Source: Kiritimatiellia bacterium | GTDB taxonomy: Bacteria; Verrucomicrobiota; Kiritimatiellia; CAIVKH01 | Length of the DNA: 64,000 nt | Reading direction: 5' to 3' | Assembly: GCA_027493775.1 (NCBI GenBank) | Contig: JAOSKE010000001.1 | Span: 1,337,246-1,401,245, forward strand | Shown: positions 37,207-49,011 of the stretch, piece after piece | Layout of the letters: each line of letters opens with the position of its first letter | How positions within the stretch are numbered: the first letter of the stretch is position 1 | Notes under the pieces: generated by a model | Told to the model about the DNA's origin: nothing | The model's input: only the letters and a program-made list of their open reading frames with translations | The model's database searches: none | Translations under genes and position numbers: made by a program

Positions 37207-37498
37207 TTAGCCTTCGATCACGCCGAGGATGTCTTCCTCGCGCACAATCTGATATTCCTTGCCATCAACCTTGACCTCTGTTCCGCCGTACTTCGGCATC
37301 AACACGCGGTCGCCTTTTTTTCACGTTGAAGGCGATTTTCTCGCCCTTGTCATTCAACTTGCCTGTACCCACGGCGATGACTTTGCCCTCCTGGGGCTTT
37401 TCCTTGGCCGTGTCCGGAATGATGATTCCGCCCTTGCTGACCTCTCCTTCTTTGAGAGGCTCTACGAGGACGCGATCACCTAGTGGCTGGATCTTCAT
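37207..37498 (-). CDS. groES: Co-chaperonin GroES (frameshifted)
   Basis: Start ATG 37498 follows GGAGGAAATAGACCGC. The first ~60 residues ([39 protein letters not shown]) are normal. A seven-base A run in the coding strand (plus-strand T7 37315-37321) throws the frame off after NVKK. Removing one A restores [24 protein letters not shown]...DILGVIEG and a stop at 37207, giving 96 aa. Since groES is normally essential, a sequencing error is more likely than a real mutation. Cap of the GroEL chamber; same operon as groEL. Confidence 0.9.
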
Positions 37499-37575
37499 GC
37501 GGTCTATTTCCTCCGTTTTCTTTGTTGTTATCACTCGGTGTCGGCGCTCGCCGGTTCACCTGGAAAAATCGAACC

Positions 37576-37608
37576 CCGAATGACAAACGCTGTGCGCTCG
37601 TCATTCGG
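37576..37608 (-). terminator. Hairpin after dnaK
   Basis: CCGAATGAC and GTCATTCGG are a perfect 9-bp inverted repeat with a 15-nt loop. On the minus strand the stem is followed by GGTTCGATTTTTCC, so it can act as a (partial) terminator or processing site between dnaK and groES. Confidence 0.6.
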
Positions 37609-37621
37609 TGTTTGCTGTGTG

Positions 37622-39557
37622 TTATTTCTTCTTGTCGTCATCAACCATCGTGAAATCCGCGTCAATGACTTCGCCTTCTTCCTTCTTTTCTGAAGTCCCG
37701 GACGCTTCATCCGCCGTTGGCGGCGCACCAGCGCCCGCATCCGGGCCCGGCTGCTGTTTCGCCTTGGCATACATGTCGGTTGAAATTGCCTGCATCTGCG
37801 AGGTGACGTCGTCAATGCCGTTCTTCATCTTCGCTGCATCGTTCGCCTTCACCGCATCGCGCAGCGAGCTGATTGCAGACTCAAGTTTCGATTTCTTGTC
37901 TCCGTCAACCTTGTCTCCGTGCTCCTTGAGAAACTTCTCCGCTTCGTACGCCATGCCGTCCGCGCGATTCCGTGTCTCCACCTCATCGCGCTTCTTCGCG
38001 TCATCTGCGGCATGCGCCTCAGCGTCCTTGCGCATCTGCTCGACCTCTTCCTTCGAGAGGCCGCTCGATGCGGTAATGGTGATCTTCTGCTCCTTGCCCG
38101 TGCCGAGGTCCTTTGCACTCACGTGCAGGATGCCGTTCGCATCAATATCGAACGTCACCTCAACTTGTGGAACGCCACGCGGCGCGGGTGGAATGCCGTC
38201 GAGATGGAACTTGCCGATTGTCTTGTTGTCGCCCGCCATTTTGCGTTCGCCCTGCAAGACATGAATTTCCACCGTCGGCTGGTTATCCGAAGCGGTACTG
38301 AAAATTTCGCTCTTCTTCGTCGGAATTGTCGTATTTCGCTCAATCAACGGCGTAAAAATGCCGCCAAGCGTTTCGATGCCGAGTGTCAGCGGGGTCACGT
38401 CGAGTAGCAACACATCCTTGACCTCGCCCTTCAATACGCCGCCCTGAATCCCTGCGCCCACCGCGACGACTTCATCCGGGTTCACGCCCTTGTGCGGCTC
38501 TTTGCCGAAGAACTTCTTCACCATCTCCTGAACCTTCGGCATACGGGTCATGCCGCCGACGAGGATTACTTCGTCAATTTCCGAGGGCTGCAAACCCGCG
38601 TCGCGCAAGCAGTTTTCAACCGGGTTCAGCGAGCGCTGTACGAGATCGTCAACGAGCTGCTCCAGCTTTGCGCGAGTCAGCGTCACGTTGAGATGCTTTG
38701 GCCCGCTCGCATCCGCCGTGATGAACGGCAGGTTGATTTCCGTGCTCTGCGAGCTGGACAATTCAATCTTCGCGCGCTCACCTGCCTCTTTCAAGCGCTG
38801 TAGCGCCATCGGGTCGTGCGAGAGATCAATGCCGCTGTCTTTTTTTGAACTCGGCAATCAGCCACCCAATAATGCGCTCGTCGAAATCGTCACCACCGAG
38901 GTGCGTATCGCCGTTCGTCGCCTTCACTTCAAAAACGCCATCGCCGATTTCGAGGACGGAAATATCGAACGTACCGCCGCCGAGGTCGTACACCGCGACC
39001 TTTTCTTCCTTCTTCCTGTCCAGTCCGTATGCGAGCGAGGAGGCCGTCGGTTCATTGATGATGCGGAGCACTTCCAGCCCCGCAATACGCCCGGCATCCT
39101 TCGTCGCCTGACGCTGACTGTCGTTGAAATACGCGGGGACCGTGATGATCGCCTGGGTGATTTTTTCGCCGAGATATGCCTCGGCGTCCGCCTTCATCTT
39201 CTGAAGAATCATCGCCGAAATTTCCGGCGGAGTGTAGCTCTTGTCGCCGATCCGCACCGCCGCGTCGCCATTATCCGACGCGCGCATCTCGTACGGCACC
39301 CGTTTCGTCTCGTTGCCCACCTCTTCAAACTTGCGACCCATGAAGCGCTTGATCGAATAAATCGTCTGCTTCGGATTCGTCACCGCCTGACGCTTTGCCG
39401 CCTGCCCCACCAAGCGCTCGCCCGCCTTCGTGAACGCAACAATGGATGGAGTCGTGCGACCGCCCTCCGCGTTTGGAATTACCGTAGGCTCGCCACCCTC
39501 AACAATCGCCATACACGAATTCGTTGTTCCAAGATCAATACCAAGCACTTTAGACAT
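37622..39557 (-). CDS. dnaK: Molecular chaperone DnaK (Hsp70, frameshifted)
   Basis: Start ATG 39557 after GAGGAAAT. The actin-like ATPase begins [46 protein letters not shown] is the second phosphate motif. The frame is lost in an A7 run in the coding strand (plus-strand T7 38840-38846) and is restored if one A is removed ([20 protein letters not shown]). The substrate-binding domain ([14 protein letters not shown]...), helical lid and acidic tail ([14 protein letters not shown]) follow. Restored length 644 aa, typical for DnaK. The break is the same A6-to-A7 type as in groES. No dnaJ or grpE is adjacent. Confidence 0.93.
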
Positions 39558-39595
39558 AAAATATTTCCTCGATTTCTCTAAGTTGGGCATAATTG

Positions 39596-39613
39596 AAGCA
39601 GACGCCGTGCCAA
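39596..39613 (-). promoter_or_regulatory. Sigma-54-type promoter candidate upstream of dnaK
   Basis: On the minus strand the sequence TTGGCACG, four bases, CTGCTT matches the -24/-12 consensus, with the GG and GC exactly ten bases apart. It lies ~40 bp ahead of the dnaK ATG. One consensus base (T to C before TGC) differs. No regulator-binding site was identified. Confidence 0.4.
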
Positions 39614-39799
39614 CCAATGGGTTCGAGCGGGCGATGCTATTCGTAACTATGTGAGGACAAGCAAGATAAACAAACAGAAAATTATTCGCCTGTTGCGGTT
39701 AAGGCGGGCCGTGTGTGTCAACCTGTCGCACCCCGTTCCCGCCTGTGTCGCACTTCACCGCGCGTGTCACACTCGCGTACATCGCGCGGAAGAAGTCGG

Positions 39800-42700
39800 C
39801 TAGGGCAGGCGGACGCCCGTGCGGTAGCTGCGGATGGGGGCGTCGTTGGTGATCGTGAAGATAACCTCCCCGCCCGTGCCGAGTTGCTCCGGTGGGAGCA
39901 GCCCCCAGCGCTGCGGATCGGTTAGGAGATTTGTACTCATATACACGCCATAGACGCGGGCGGTGGAGGATGGGTCCACAACGAGGTCAATGACGCCGCG
40001 AGGTGGATTTGTCACCACAACGAGCGGGAAGACGGAATTCGGATCGGACGGATCGGTGTCCGCGAGGTATTCCTCCCAGTCGGTCATCCAGTCGCTGTCC
40101 AGATTGCTAGATGGCGGATTCGAGACGGTGGGATCGAGGCCATACTGCTGCTCCCACCAGTCGGGCAACTGATCGTTATCGCGGTCACTGGCGCACGGGG
40201 TGATTTCCTGGAGCAGACCATTTAATTGCCCTGGGCTGGGCGGGCCGAACTGCCAAACAAAGTCGTCATAGCGATCACCCGTGCCCCAAAGCTGGAAGTC
40301 CAACGACAGCCAGGCGTTTGTCCCGACGACTTCGGAGGAGAGCGCACCAAACTGTTCGTTCGAAATCGTAATGGAGCTCGGCGAAGCTCACGAACTGTAT
40401 GGGGGTGTTGCTCTCGCCCAAATTCCAACAGCACAATACCCATCGGTGGCTCGTCATTTTCGCTCGGCAATTCGGAACGCGACCGCACCAAAACCGCACC
40501 CTTCGTTGTCAATGATTCCGCTCAACGGAAGATTCGTATAAACCTCGTCACCGTTTTCATCCACAAACAGAAGAGCGTAGATGGAGAGGTCTGTTCCTGC
40601 GACGCCGGCGAGTTCGACAAAGGGGCTATGTGGCGCATTTGTAACAAAGAGGTTCACCTCATTGATCCAAACCGATCCCCCACCGACCGAGGCGTGAATA
40701 TCGCGAGTTGTTCGTACACCCGTTTCGATGTTACTAAACACGAGGTCCGCGTCGTAAGTGCCCGGCAACAGAAAGCGAGCGAGCGAATTGACTTCCACGA
40801 CAATTTGTGTGGACGCGCCGGGCTCCAATGTCCCCCCGGTTGAAAGCGTGATCCATTCCGGCCCGGAAGCGGCCCACTGTAGTGCGACATCACCACGATT
40901 TGTTAGTACATAGGTGGTGAGACGGGGAATAAAGGGGCCACCATGGAATCCGGCGGTCTCAAACGTATTGCTTGGCATGACCAACAGCCCATCCTCAACG
41001 AGCTTCATCGTGACGGGAATGGTTACAACCGAGTTCGTCCGATCATTGCTCGTGATTCGGATATCAGCCTTGTAATCACCGGGAGCAAGATTATCTCCCA
41101 GGAATCCGACGGTGATCGCTGCTGCCGAGCCGGGCGAAACATTACTTACTATAACAGGATCAACCGTAAGCCACGAAGGCGTGACTGAATTAACTGCAGC
41201 AGCAAGATCGAGTCGCCCACCAGATAAATTTAGCCCCGGGACGACCGGGTTTGAGGTCTCCATCAGGATCTGGCGAATCTCTACCGGGCCGAGGAGTGGA
41301 TTGATCGAGAGCAAAAGTGCAGCCGCGCCAGAGACGTGAGGCGTCGCCATCGAGGTGCCCGACATATTCATGTATCCGCCACCCCGGCGTGTACTTAAAA
41401 TACTGCTCCCCGGTGCGGCGATGTCCGTGCCGGTTGCGCCATAGGTTGAGAAGCTTGATCGGTTGTCGTTTCGGTCCGTGGACATCACGACGATCATATT
41501 CGTGAGGTGAAAGCTCGCGGGATAGTTCGGGTGGTCTGCGATGTCCTCGTTATCATTTCCCGCCGCCGCACAAAACAGCACGCCCGCATCGCCCGCAGCG
41601 ATAAGAGAATCTTTGAGCGCTTGTGAATACCCGCCGCCGCCCCACGACGCATTGATCACTCGTGCGCCATTCGCAACCGCATAGTCAATCGTAAGAATTC
41701 CATCGCCCGTACTGCCGTAGCCATTTGATTTAAGAAACTTTACAGCCATCAACTGGACATTCCACGAGACACCCGCGACGCCAATGCTGTTGTTGCCGAC
41801 GGCGCCGATTGTGCCCGCAACATGCGTGCCGTGGTTGTGATCATCCATTGGGTCGCCGGAACCCGTGACTGCATTTATCCCGTACACGTCGTCCACATAT
41901 CCGTTTCCATCGTCATCAATGCCGTTGCCGGGAATCTCGCCGGAGTTGATCCACATATTTGCGGCCAAGTCCTCGTGATTGTAATCAACCCCGCTATCGC
42001 TGATCGCCACAATGACCGAGCCGTCGCCCGTGTTCACCTCCCAGGCATCGGTGGCGCGAATATCTGCGCCAACAGTGCCGCCTGACTGGCCCGCATTCTT
42101 CATTCCCCACAGCTCGCCAAAGCGCGGGTCATCGGGTACCGTTTCGTTCGCCCGCACGAGATAGTTCGGCTCCGCGTATAACACGCCCGGCGCGGCATTA
42201 AACGCAGGAAGTGCATCTTCCACAGTCCGCCCAGCGCCGAGGCGAACCAAGCGCAAATCCTTCACCAAGGCGTAGGTTCTTCTCGAAATCGTTCCGCCAA
42301 GAGCGGCAACAGTCTGTTCGCGCTGTAGCGTACTTGTGCCCGACGCAAAACGGACAAGCAACTCGCCTTGAACAAAGTCCACACCCTGCGCGACGCGCGT
42401 AAAGTCGTGATTCGAGGGCACGTCCAAGTTGCGCTGCTCTTGCCGAAGCTCTTGATGCGGCTGCTCGGTCGCACGGACGACAAGATGGAAGGAAAGCGTC
42501 GCGTCGGCCGCCACGCTGTTTGAAACGACTAATTCACGGACAAGCGAATTCCCAGTGTAGTTCGTAACATCAATGCGCTGAGGCTCCACTTCAATAATGG
42601 GCGCCGTATAAACGGTCAGCTCCACCGGACGTTTATGCGTTGCTCCGGTCGTCTCATTGCTAAACACGACAAGGTCGTGATACCCCCATCAACCAGCGGC

Positions 42701-45700
42701 GCGTTTGCCGCGACGATCTGCACGGTAACACTTTGCGCCTCTTCCGGCGCCAAGACACCAGACGCGGGCGAGATGCTTACCCAATCCTGCGTGTTGGATG
42801 CAGACCACGACATCGCAACCTCTGCGCTGTTCGTAAATTCATAGACTATTTCTGCGGGATCGAATGGGCCACCGGGACGACCGATGCTAAGGAGACCGGA
42901 GCGTGGGGAAATTTTCAGTGGATCCGACACGCCAGCGCCACTAAGTTCGACGATATTCGTTGGCGTTGTTGCGTCATCACTCAGAATAAGCGCCTCTCCG
43001 TAGTTTGTCCCCAAGCGCTGCGGCGCATACGTAACAGACAATGTCGCGAACTCGCCCGGCTGTAGCGTGAACGGAAGCGGGGGAACGTTGCCGAATTGAA
43101 AGGTGAGCCCTGCGAGTGAATAGGTAATCAAATTCTCCCACAGCTCCACCCCATCGGGCACGCCGTCGGCATCAAGATCGGCGTTATTGTTGCCATCCAT
43201 AAACCCACGGAAGATCGTGCGTCCATTGTTCGCAACAATCAGGGCTGCCCGATCAACGGTCGCGGTCGGTGTGTACCCCGCAAGCGCAACGCCATCATTG
43301 ACCGGCTCCACATACTGGCCATAGATGCCGAACGCATTGCCGCTAAGACCGGTGAATTCGGGAACCGCTTCGGGCTGATTAAACAAGACGTGGTTCGGTT
43401 CCCACCAATAAATCGGCTGCGGCGGCTCCGTAATTTCTTCAACGAACGAAGCGGCCATTCTCTCCCACAGCGGATGCCCGTCACCCATATTCCACGCGTG
43501 GGCGATCAAGCGGCCGCCCGAATCAACGTAATTGAGCAACAGGCCAAGCGTGCTCTCTGGGGCGCTGTTGTAGTCCGCCGCGAGAATCACAAGATCCCAC
43601 CGGCCACCGTTTGTCAGTGCACCCTCGAAGTCTTCATACTCATCCTCGTAATACGCCTCATACGGAAGACCCATCGCCTGAAGCGCCTGGTCAATGTATG
43701 TGTTCGGCGCCCGATGACGTGGATCATCCGCATAGATTAGAATGTTCGCTACGGACGCCTGAGCGCCCACCTGCGCCCAACGAAGTGCGAGTGGCTCTGC
43801 GACAATGCCTGTTCCATTGTTTGCGCCCTGCGCGGCGCCGCGGACGGGAAGGGCTTCCGCGCGCAGCTCCGCGATGCCGTGCTGCTCCTCGCTGAAGCCG
43901 GTGAGCGAAATAGTTTCGATGGTTAACGGATGTAGCGCGGCGCTATTGCTAATCGTGATCGTTTCCGTGCGTTCTGTGCCGATAATCACGTCGCCAAAGG
44001 GCAGGTTCAAATCGTCTTCCGGCGCAATGGAGTCGCGAACTTCGATGACGCCGGGAATGGGGCGAACGCGCAATTCGACTTGAAGCTCCGCAGAGAAGCC
44101 AGAGGTCGAATTACTAAATACAACACTTCCCGCATAGGTGTCGGGCGATAGCGCATTGGCTATGGAGTCAGACAACGATGCGACAACACTGGTGGATGCG
44201 CCGCCCTCGAGCTCACCCCCCATTGAGGAGAGATCAAGCCACGCGGCATCGCGCGCCACCGTCCACTCCAGCGTGCTGGTTGAGGTGTTGGAAACGGTCC
44301 ATTCGATCGCGTCGGGTGTGAAAGGCCCCCCCTCATAACCTGACGCGCGGAAGTCCGCGCGAGGAGCAATGCGCATCGCGTCGCGTGAGTCGGCGTAAAA
44401 ACGAATGTCATCAACGTTCCACCCGGAATAAGGATACGCGAGATTATCTGCGACTTCATATCCCCACCGGATATAGAACGTTTCCACCTCGTCGGCGTAT
44501 TCGCTGATATTCATTGAAAATTCCGACCACGCACCCTCGGCAATCGGAACATCCTCTTCATTCGCCCACACCGTTATCCAATTCGTGCCGTCGGTTGAGG
44601 CTTCGATAGTAGCCGCTACGTAAGGGGGAAAGTCCGTGTTCAACCAGCGGCTGAAGGCGAAGTGGACATTCGTAACATCGGAGAAATTTAATGGCTCTGT
44701 CGTAAGATAATGCGGGCCATCCAACAGGATCGCGTAATCGCCGTCCAGATTCACTCCATACACCTTCTCGCCCGTCACGCCGGACGTGGGATCTGGATAC
44801 CCAGCCTCATCCGCGCCATTCCCCGTGGGTTCACCGAACTCCCACTGTCCTGACGTTGTCCAACCTGGATCGTTGTCCAAATCGAATTCATACTGTGATG
44901 GCGGCATCACGCGCAGCGCAACCTCATATTCGACCGCTGAGTTCCCGACAAGAAATTTGTAAATACGAGTGTGCCAAAATAATCGCCAGTCGGCAGCGCA
45001 TTTGCCGCACTGTTCACCGTCACGGTGATCGCCGCAGAACTCATCGCCTCGATCTCGCCCGCCGTGGGAGACACATCTAACCAAGGCTCATTGGCGGTTA
45101 TGCTCCACTCGCGATTGGTGACATCGTCGTTGTAAAGGGTGTACACAAACGACGATGGATGAAATGGACCACCCCGCGCCCCAACAAAAGCGATGCCCAC
45201 CTCCGGCCACAATGTTAGCGCAGTGACTCCAACGGCCTCCCACGCTGCAGCGACAACCGCTGCCCATTCATCGTTGAGGTCCAAAGCTGCAGACTGCCAT
45301 GCGGGTCGCACGTCGCGATAGTCCGTGTCCTCCGTGCAGTAGAGCGTCAACGCGCGAAAGGCGATTTGCTCGGCATTGGTTAGGCCAATTCCAGAGATGT
45401 CGTAGATGAGTCCATCGTTCGTTCCCGAGCCGCCTTCGCTCAACAGGTAGTAGAAGAAATTCTGAACGCCGGAATTCTGGTGTACGCCGCCAAGATCATC
45501 TTCGCCGCTTTCCCAAAACGAAGCCCAGATAGCGCGTCGGCTGCTCATTGTCCTCGCCCACCGTGTCCGTGTTGCTCGGATCGCGCATATCGCGCAGCGC
45601 CGTTGAGGCGAGCCAGGAGTCTTCACCCAAAAGCCAGTCTGCCATCCCCGGCGTACGGCTTGGATACGAGCCACGATCATCGGGTTGCGTATGGAACTCA

Positions 45701-46986
45701 ATGCTTGTGCCGAAAATATCTGAAAACGATTCGTTCAGCGCGCCCGATTCACCGTAGTAGATCAGGTCTGCGGAACGTTCTGTCACGGCGTGGGCAAATT
45801 CGTGACCGATAATGTCCAGCACGGCGAGACTGTTTGCGTCCTCCCCATTGCCATCGCCGATATAGAGCTGCTCGCCGTCCCAATAAGCGTTCACGTAGTT
45901 TGTGCCCTGATGAACGTTCGCGCGAGCAAGCGAGTTGTCGCCGTCAAAACTTGGCAGTCCATGTACATCACGAAAGTAACGATGGACAGCATCCATCGCT
46001 AGCGCTGCGGATATTTCTGTGGGATCAGAAACGCCCCAATCATCTGTGTCGCGATAGGCATGCGATGAAGCATCGGGCCATCCGCTCGCTGCGGCGTTTT
46101 TTATGACCCACTGTTGGTTCGTGTTGTATAGGTAGTACTTGTTGTTTGTGTTCTGCTTCCACCCCATCACATTCGTCGCACCACCGCCTTCGCCGGGCAG
46201 CTTCACGCCGACGATGGCGGTGTGAAATCCATTTGTTGTCGGTGCCGCGATGTGAAAAATCTTGCTGACGCGATCAATCACCCGGCCCGTTTGTGCATCC
46301 ACCCAATATATCCATCGCCCCGGCTCACTTGTGCCCTCGCCATAGGTCAGGGTCAGTTGGTACGCCAACCGCGAAGGCGTTCGACGGGCAAAGACCACCA
46401 ACTCCGGCTCACCCTGCAAATCGCCAGTTGGAGAGCCGCGCCGCTGTAAATCCGCCTGTGCAGAAAGAACCGCATCACCCGAGGAAAGCTGTGGCGCAAC
46501 CGACAGCGTGATCCCGGGAATGTAGCGACCATTAACTTCGTAGGCGCGATCCTGTTTATCGAAGTGAACAATCAGCTCCGCGCCAACTACGCGCAGATTA
46601 TTGTGACGCTGCTCAACACGGACATGGTGATAACCCAATTTATCAGACTGCGTGCGTTTTGCGCGAAACTCGCGGGAAGCGTTACTTGCACGGAGCATCC
46701 CCGAAACGTTGTCCAACACCGCGATCGTGCGCTGTTCATACGTCGCGTTTCGCGTGAGTTGAAGTCCGGGCCCGCGCGAAAAGCTGCTGCGGACACCCAG
46801 GTCAGCGCCCCGAATGGATGCGACTTCACCGCGCGCCGCATTCCAGCGCACGGTCACACCTTCCGCTTTGGCCGCTGTGATTGCCGCTGTTTGATCTGGC
46901 GGGAGATTTTGAGCCGCGACGCCGAACGGCAGAAGCAAAATCCCAAGCAGCAGTTGACGCAATAGGTTGCGGAGGAAGGTGTTCAT
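39800..46986 (-). CDS. Giant secreted dual protease: M4 (thermolysin) plus S8 (subtilisin) domains, several frameshifts
   Basis: About 2,390 aa if the breaks are closed. Start ATG 46986; signal peptide LLLGILLLPFGVAAQ. Parts in order: FTP-like propeptide; M4 peptidase with zinc site IGHEFAHAVTERS and Glu in GALNESFSDIFG; BACON-like repeats (NREWSITANEPWLDVSP...); a jelly-roll-like domain (GWTTSGQWEFGEPTG...WNVDDIRFY); a ThuA-like segment (VANILIYADDPRHRAPN); further BACON-like repeats; an S8 propeptide and subtilase (D in ISDSGVDYNHED, H in HNHGTHVAGTIG, S in SGTSMATPHVSGAAALL); more repeats; a TSP3-like loop (DRDNDQLPDWWEQQYGLDP) and an end domain. Frames change near 45522, 44945, 42685, 40450, 40400 and 40370. 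Each junction falls inside a recognisable domain, which argues for one gene. Probably exported, perhaps by the T2SS. Confidence 0.75.
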
Positions 46987-47060
46987 CCATTCACTCCTCT
47001 AGCGCGAAGTAATGAAGAAGTACGGCACTCGCGAAAAAGTACACCAGCAGAGGGACGACG

Positions 47061-48131
47061 TCAGTACCAATCGCACCTATTATTATCGGAAAGCGAAAGG
47101 AGGGCAAAATGCGCTAAAATAATTCGCCCTGACGATTTGGGGCCTTGAGGCCGAATTTTTTTGTAGCAAAGCTCTGTCGCCACCCGGCCCTGAGGCGTCC
47201 GCTTGAGGTAGCCTTCTTGGATCAAATATGGCTCATATACTTCTTCAATCGTGCCCGCTTCTTCGCTGACGGAGACGGCGATGGAACTGACCCCGACGGG
47301 GCCGCCGGAGAACTTGTGAACAATGGTTTCGAGGATGCGCTTATCCATCTCATCCAAACCATTCTCGTCAATATCGAGCATGGAGAGCGCCTTGTCCGCG
47401 ACATCGCGTGTAATTTTGTTGCCCGCCTTCACCTGCGCGTAGTCGCGAACCCAGCGCAGCAGGTTGTTGGCAATACGCGGTGTGCCGCGCGAGCGCTTGG
47501 CGATCTCGCCCGCACCGTCGTCGTCCACATCTACATTTACGATCCGCGCAGAACGCTGAACAATTTGCATCAGCTCCGGGGGCGAATAGTAGTCGAGGCG
47601 ATTCGCCAAGCCGAAACGCGAGCGAAGTGGCGCCGAGAGCAAGCCGCTTCGCGTCGTTGCGCCGACCAAGGTGAACTTCGGAAGATTGAGGCGCACAGAG
47701 CGAGCGTTCGGCCCCTGATCAATCACGATATCAAGGACGTAATCCTCCATCGCCGAATAAAGGTATTCCTCTACCGCCTTTGGCAGTCGGTGAATTTCAT
47801 CAATGAACAATACATCGCCTTTTTCAAGGTTGGTGAGCAATCCGGCCAGTTCGCCCGCCTTGGTGATTACCGGGCCGGAGGTGGACTTCACATTCACGCC
47901 CATCGCCTCGCCGATGATGTAGGCCAACGTCGTCTTCCCCAGTCCTGGTGGACCAAAAAGAAGAACGTGATCCAGCACGTCCCCCCGCCCCTTCGCCGCT
48001 TCAACAAAAAGCTGCAACCGCTCCCGCACCTTCCCCTGTCCGACAAAATCCGTGAACTGCGAGGGGCGGAGAGAAAGATCAAACTCCGTATCCGCCCGAT
48101 TCAATGTGTTCGTTACAAACCGCTCGCTCAT
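47061..48131 (-). CDS. ruvB: Holliday junction branch-migration ATPase RuvB
   Basis: 356 aa from ATG 48131 (MSERFVTN). AAA+ motor with [15 protein letters not shown], Walker [16 protein letters not shown], Walker [26 protein letters not shown], sensor 1 [20 protein letters not shown] and arginine finger region; the C-terminal winged helix binds DNA ([47 protein letters not shown]). It drives branch migration with RuvA during recombinational repair. The last ~20 residues are an extension beyond the usual end. It is 186 nt downstream of ruvA. Confidence 0.96.
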   Translation of the reverse strand: MSERFVTNTLNRADTEFDLSLRPSQFTDFVGQGKVRERLQLFVEAAKGRGDVLDHVLLFGPPGLGKTTLAYIIGEAMGVNVKSTSGPVITKAGELAGLLTNLEKGDVLFIDEIHRLPKAVEEYLYSAMEDYVLDIVIDQGPNARSVRLNLPKFTLVGATTRSGLLSAPLRSRFGLANRLDYYSPPELMQIVQRSARIVNVDVDDDGAGEIAKRSRGTPRIANNLLRWVRDYAQVKAGNKITRDVADKALSMLDIDENGLDEMDKRILETIVHKFSGGPVGVSSIAVSVSEEAGTIEEVYEPYLIQEGYLKRTPQGRVATELCYKKIRPQGPKSSGRIILAHFALLSLSDNNRCDWY

Positions 48132-48317
48132 CCCCCGAACATAGCCGCAAGAGCATTGCATGTCATGCACAGACCGAAGCGTTTCGCCCGGCGGGCTTGG
48201 CTCTCGCGTTTCCCCACTCCCGCATCACCCGGTTTTTCCCCGCTCCGCCGCGATGCTTTATCCCCGCCGAGTGAATCCAAATCGCTCGCAGTTCGATCCC
48301 GAACGCGCCATCGTGGA

Positions 48318-48920
48318 CTAGCGCCCACCTGAAAGGGCGCGGCGGACGAGGTCTTCCACGCTGGCAGTGGCGGGGACGCTGGGGAGGACGTCTTTGATCA
48401 TCTTTAGCGCGTCGGCTTGTTTGTAGCCGAGCGAGATGAGGGCGAGAATCGCGTCGCGGGTGCGGAGTTCTTCCGCGCTGCCGGGTTCGGCGGAGGCGAC
48501 GGCTTCCATCATTTCGCCTTCGGTCAGTTTATCCTTCAACTCGACAATGATTTTTTCCGCCGTCTTCCGTCCTAACCCCTTCACGGTCGCGAGCCGCTTG
48601 GCATCGCCTTCAGCAATCGCTTTTTTGATGTCGCGCACGGATAAACCGCCCAATACGCCGAGCGCCGTTTTAGGGCCGACGCCACTGACGGAATATAGCA
48701 AATGAAACAAGCGGCGCTCAGTTTCTGTCGCGAACCCGAACAGGTCCTGCGCGTCTTCGCGGACATGGTGATAGGTCAGCACCTTGCACTGTGCGCCTTC
48801 GGGCGGAAGGCGCTCGAAGCTGGAAAGCGGGATAAAGACTTCGTAACCAACCCCGCCGACATTAATCACGGCGCGGCCGGGTTGCTTTTCAACAAGAATT
48901 CCCTCAAGAAATGTAATCAT
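48318..48920 (-). CDS. ruvA: Holliday junction DNA helicase subunit RuvA
   Basis: 200 aa, normal length. OB-fold domain (MITFLEGILVEKQPGRAVINVGGVGYEV), two helix-hairpin-helix motifs (LLYSVSGVGPKTALGVLGG and LATVKGLGRKTAEKIIVELKDKL), and the C-terminal RuvB-binding three-helix domain (DAILALISLGYKQADALKMIKDVL). It holds the four-way junction and recruits RuvB, encoded just downstream. Paired 15-bp dyads lie 20-66 bp before its start. Confidence 0.96.
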   Translation of the reverse strand: MITFLEGILVEKQPGRAVINVGGVGYEVFIPLSSFERLPPEGAQCKVLTYHHVREDAQDLFGFATETERRLFHLLYSVSGVGPKTALGVLGGLSVRDIKKAIAEGDAKRLATVKGLGRKTAEKIIVELKDKLTEGEMMEAVASAEPGSAEELRTRDAILALISLGYKQADALKMIKDVLPSVPATASVEDLVRRALSGGR

Positions 48921-48939
48921 CGGTCGAAAATCTCAAAAG

Positions 48940-48986
48940 TTCCAAGCCTTGGAAGTGGTTTTAGAGACAATTTCCAAGCCTTGGAA
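48940..48986. repeat. Paired 15-bp dyads, spacing 32 bp (copy 3)
   Basis: TTCCAAGCCTTGGAA occurs twice, at 48940-48954 and 48972-48986, start-to-start 32 bp. The pair lies between the end of the pterin dehydratase gene and the start of ruvA, on the 5' side of ruvA. Confidence 0.88.
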
Positions 48987-49011
48987 ATTTTTGCGGCGCG
49001 CCATCGGGACG

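Noticed and set aside
35660..37210. 516-codon plus-strand frame opposite groEL
   Set aside because: Antisense shadow of a highly conserved gene; composition is not protein-like.
37499..37621. CIRCE/HrcA element ahead of groES
   Set aside because: The inverted repeat present (CCGAATGAC/GTCATTCGG) does not match TTAGCACTC-N9-GAGTGCTAA and fits a terminator of dnaK better.
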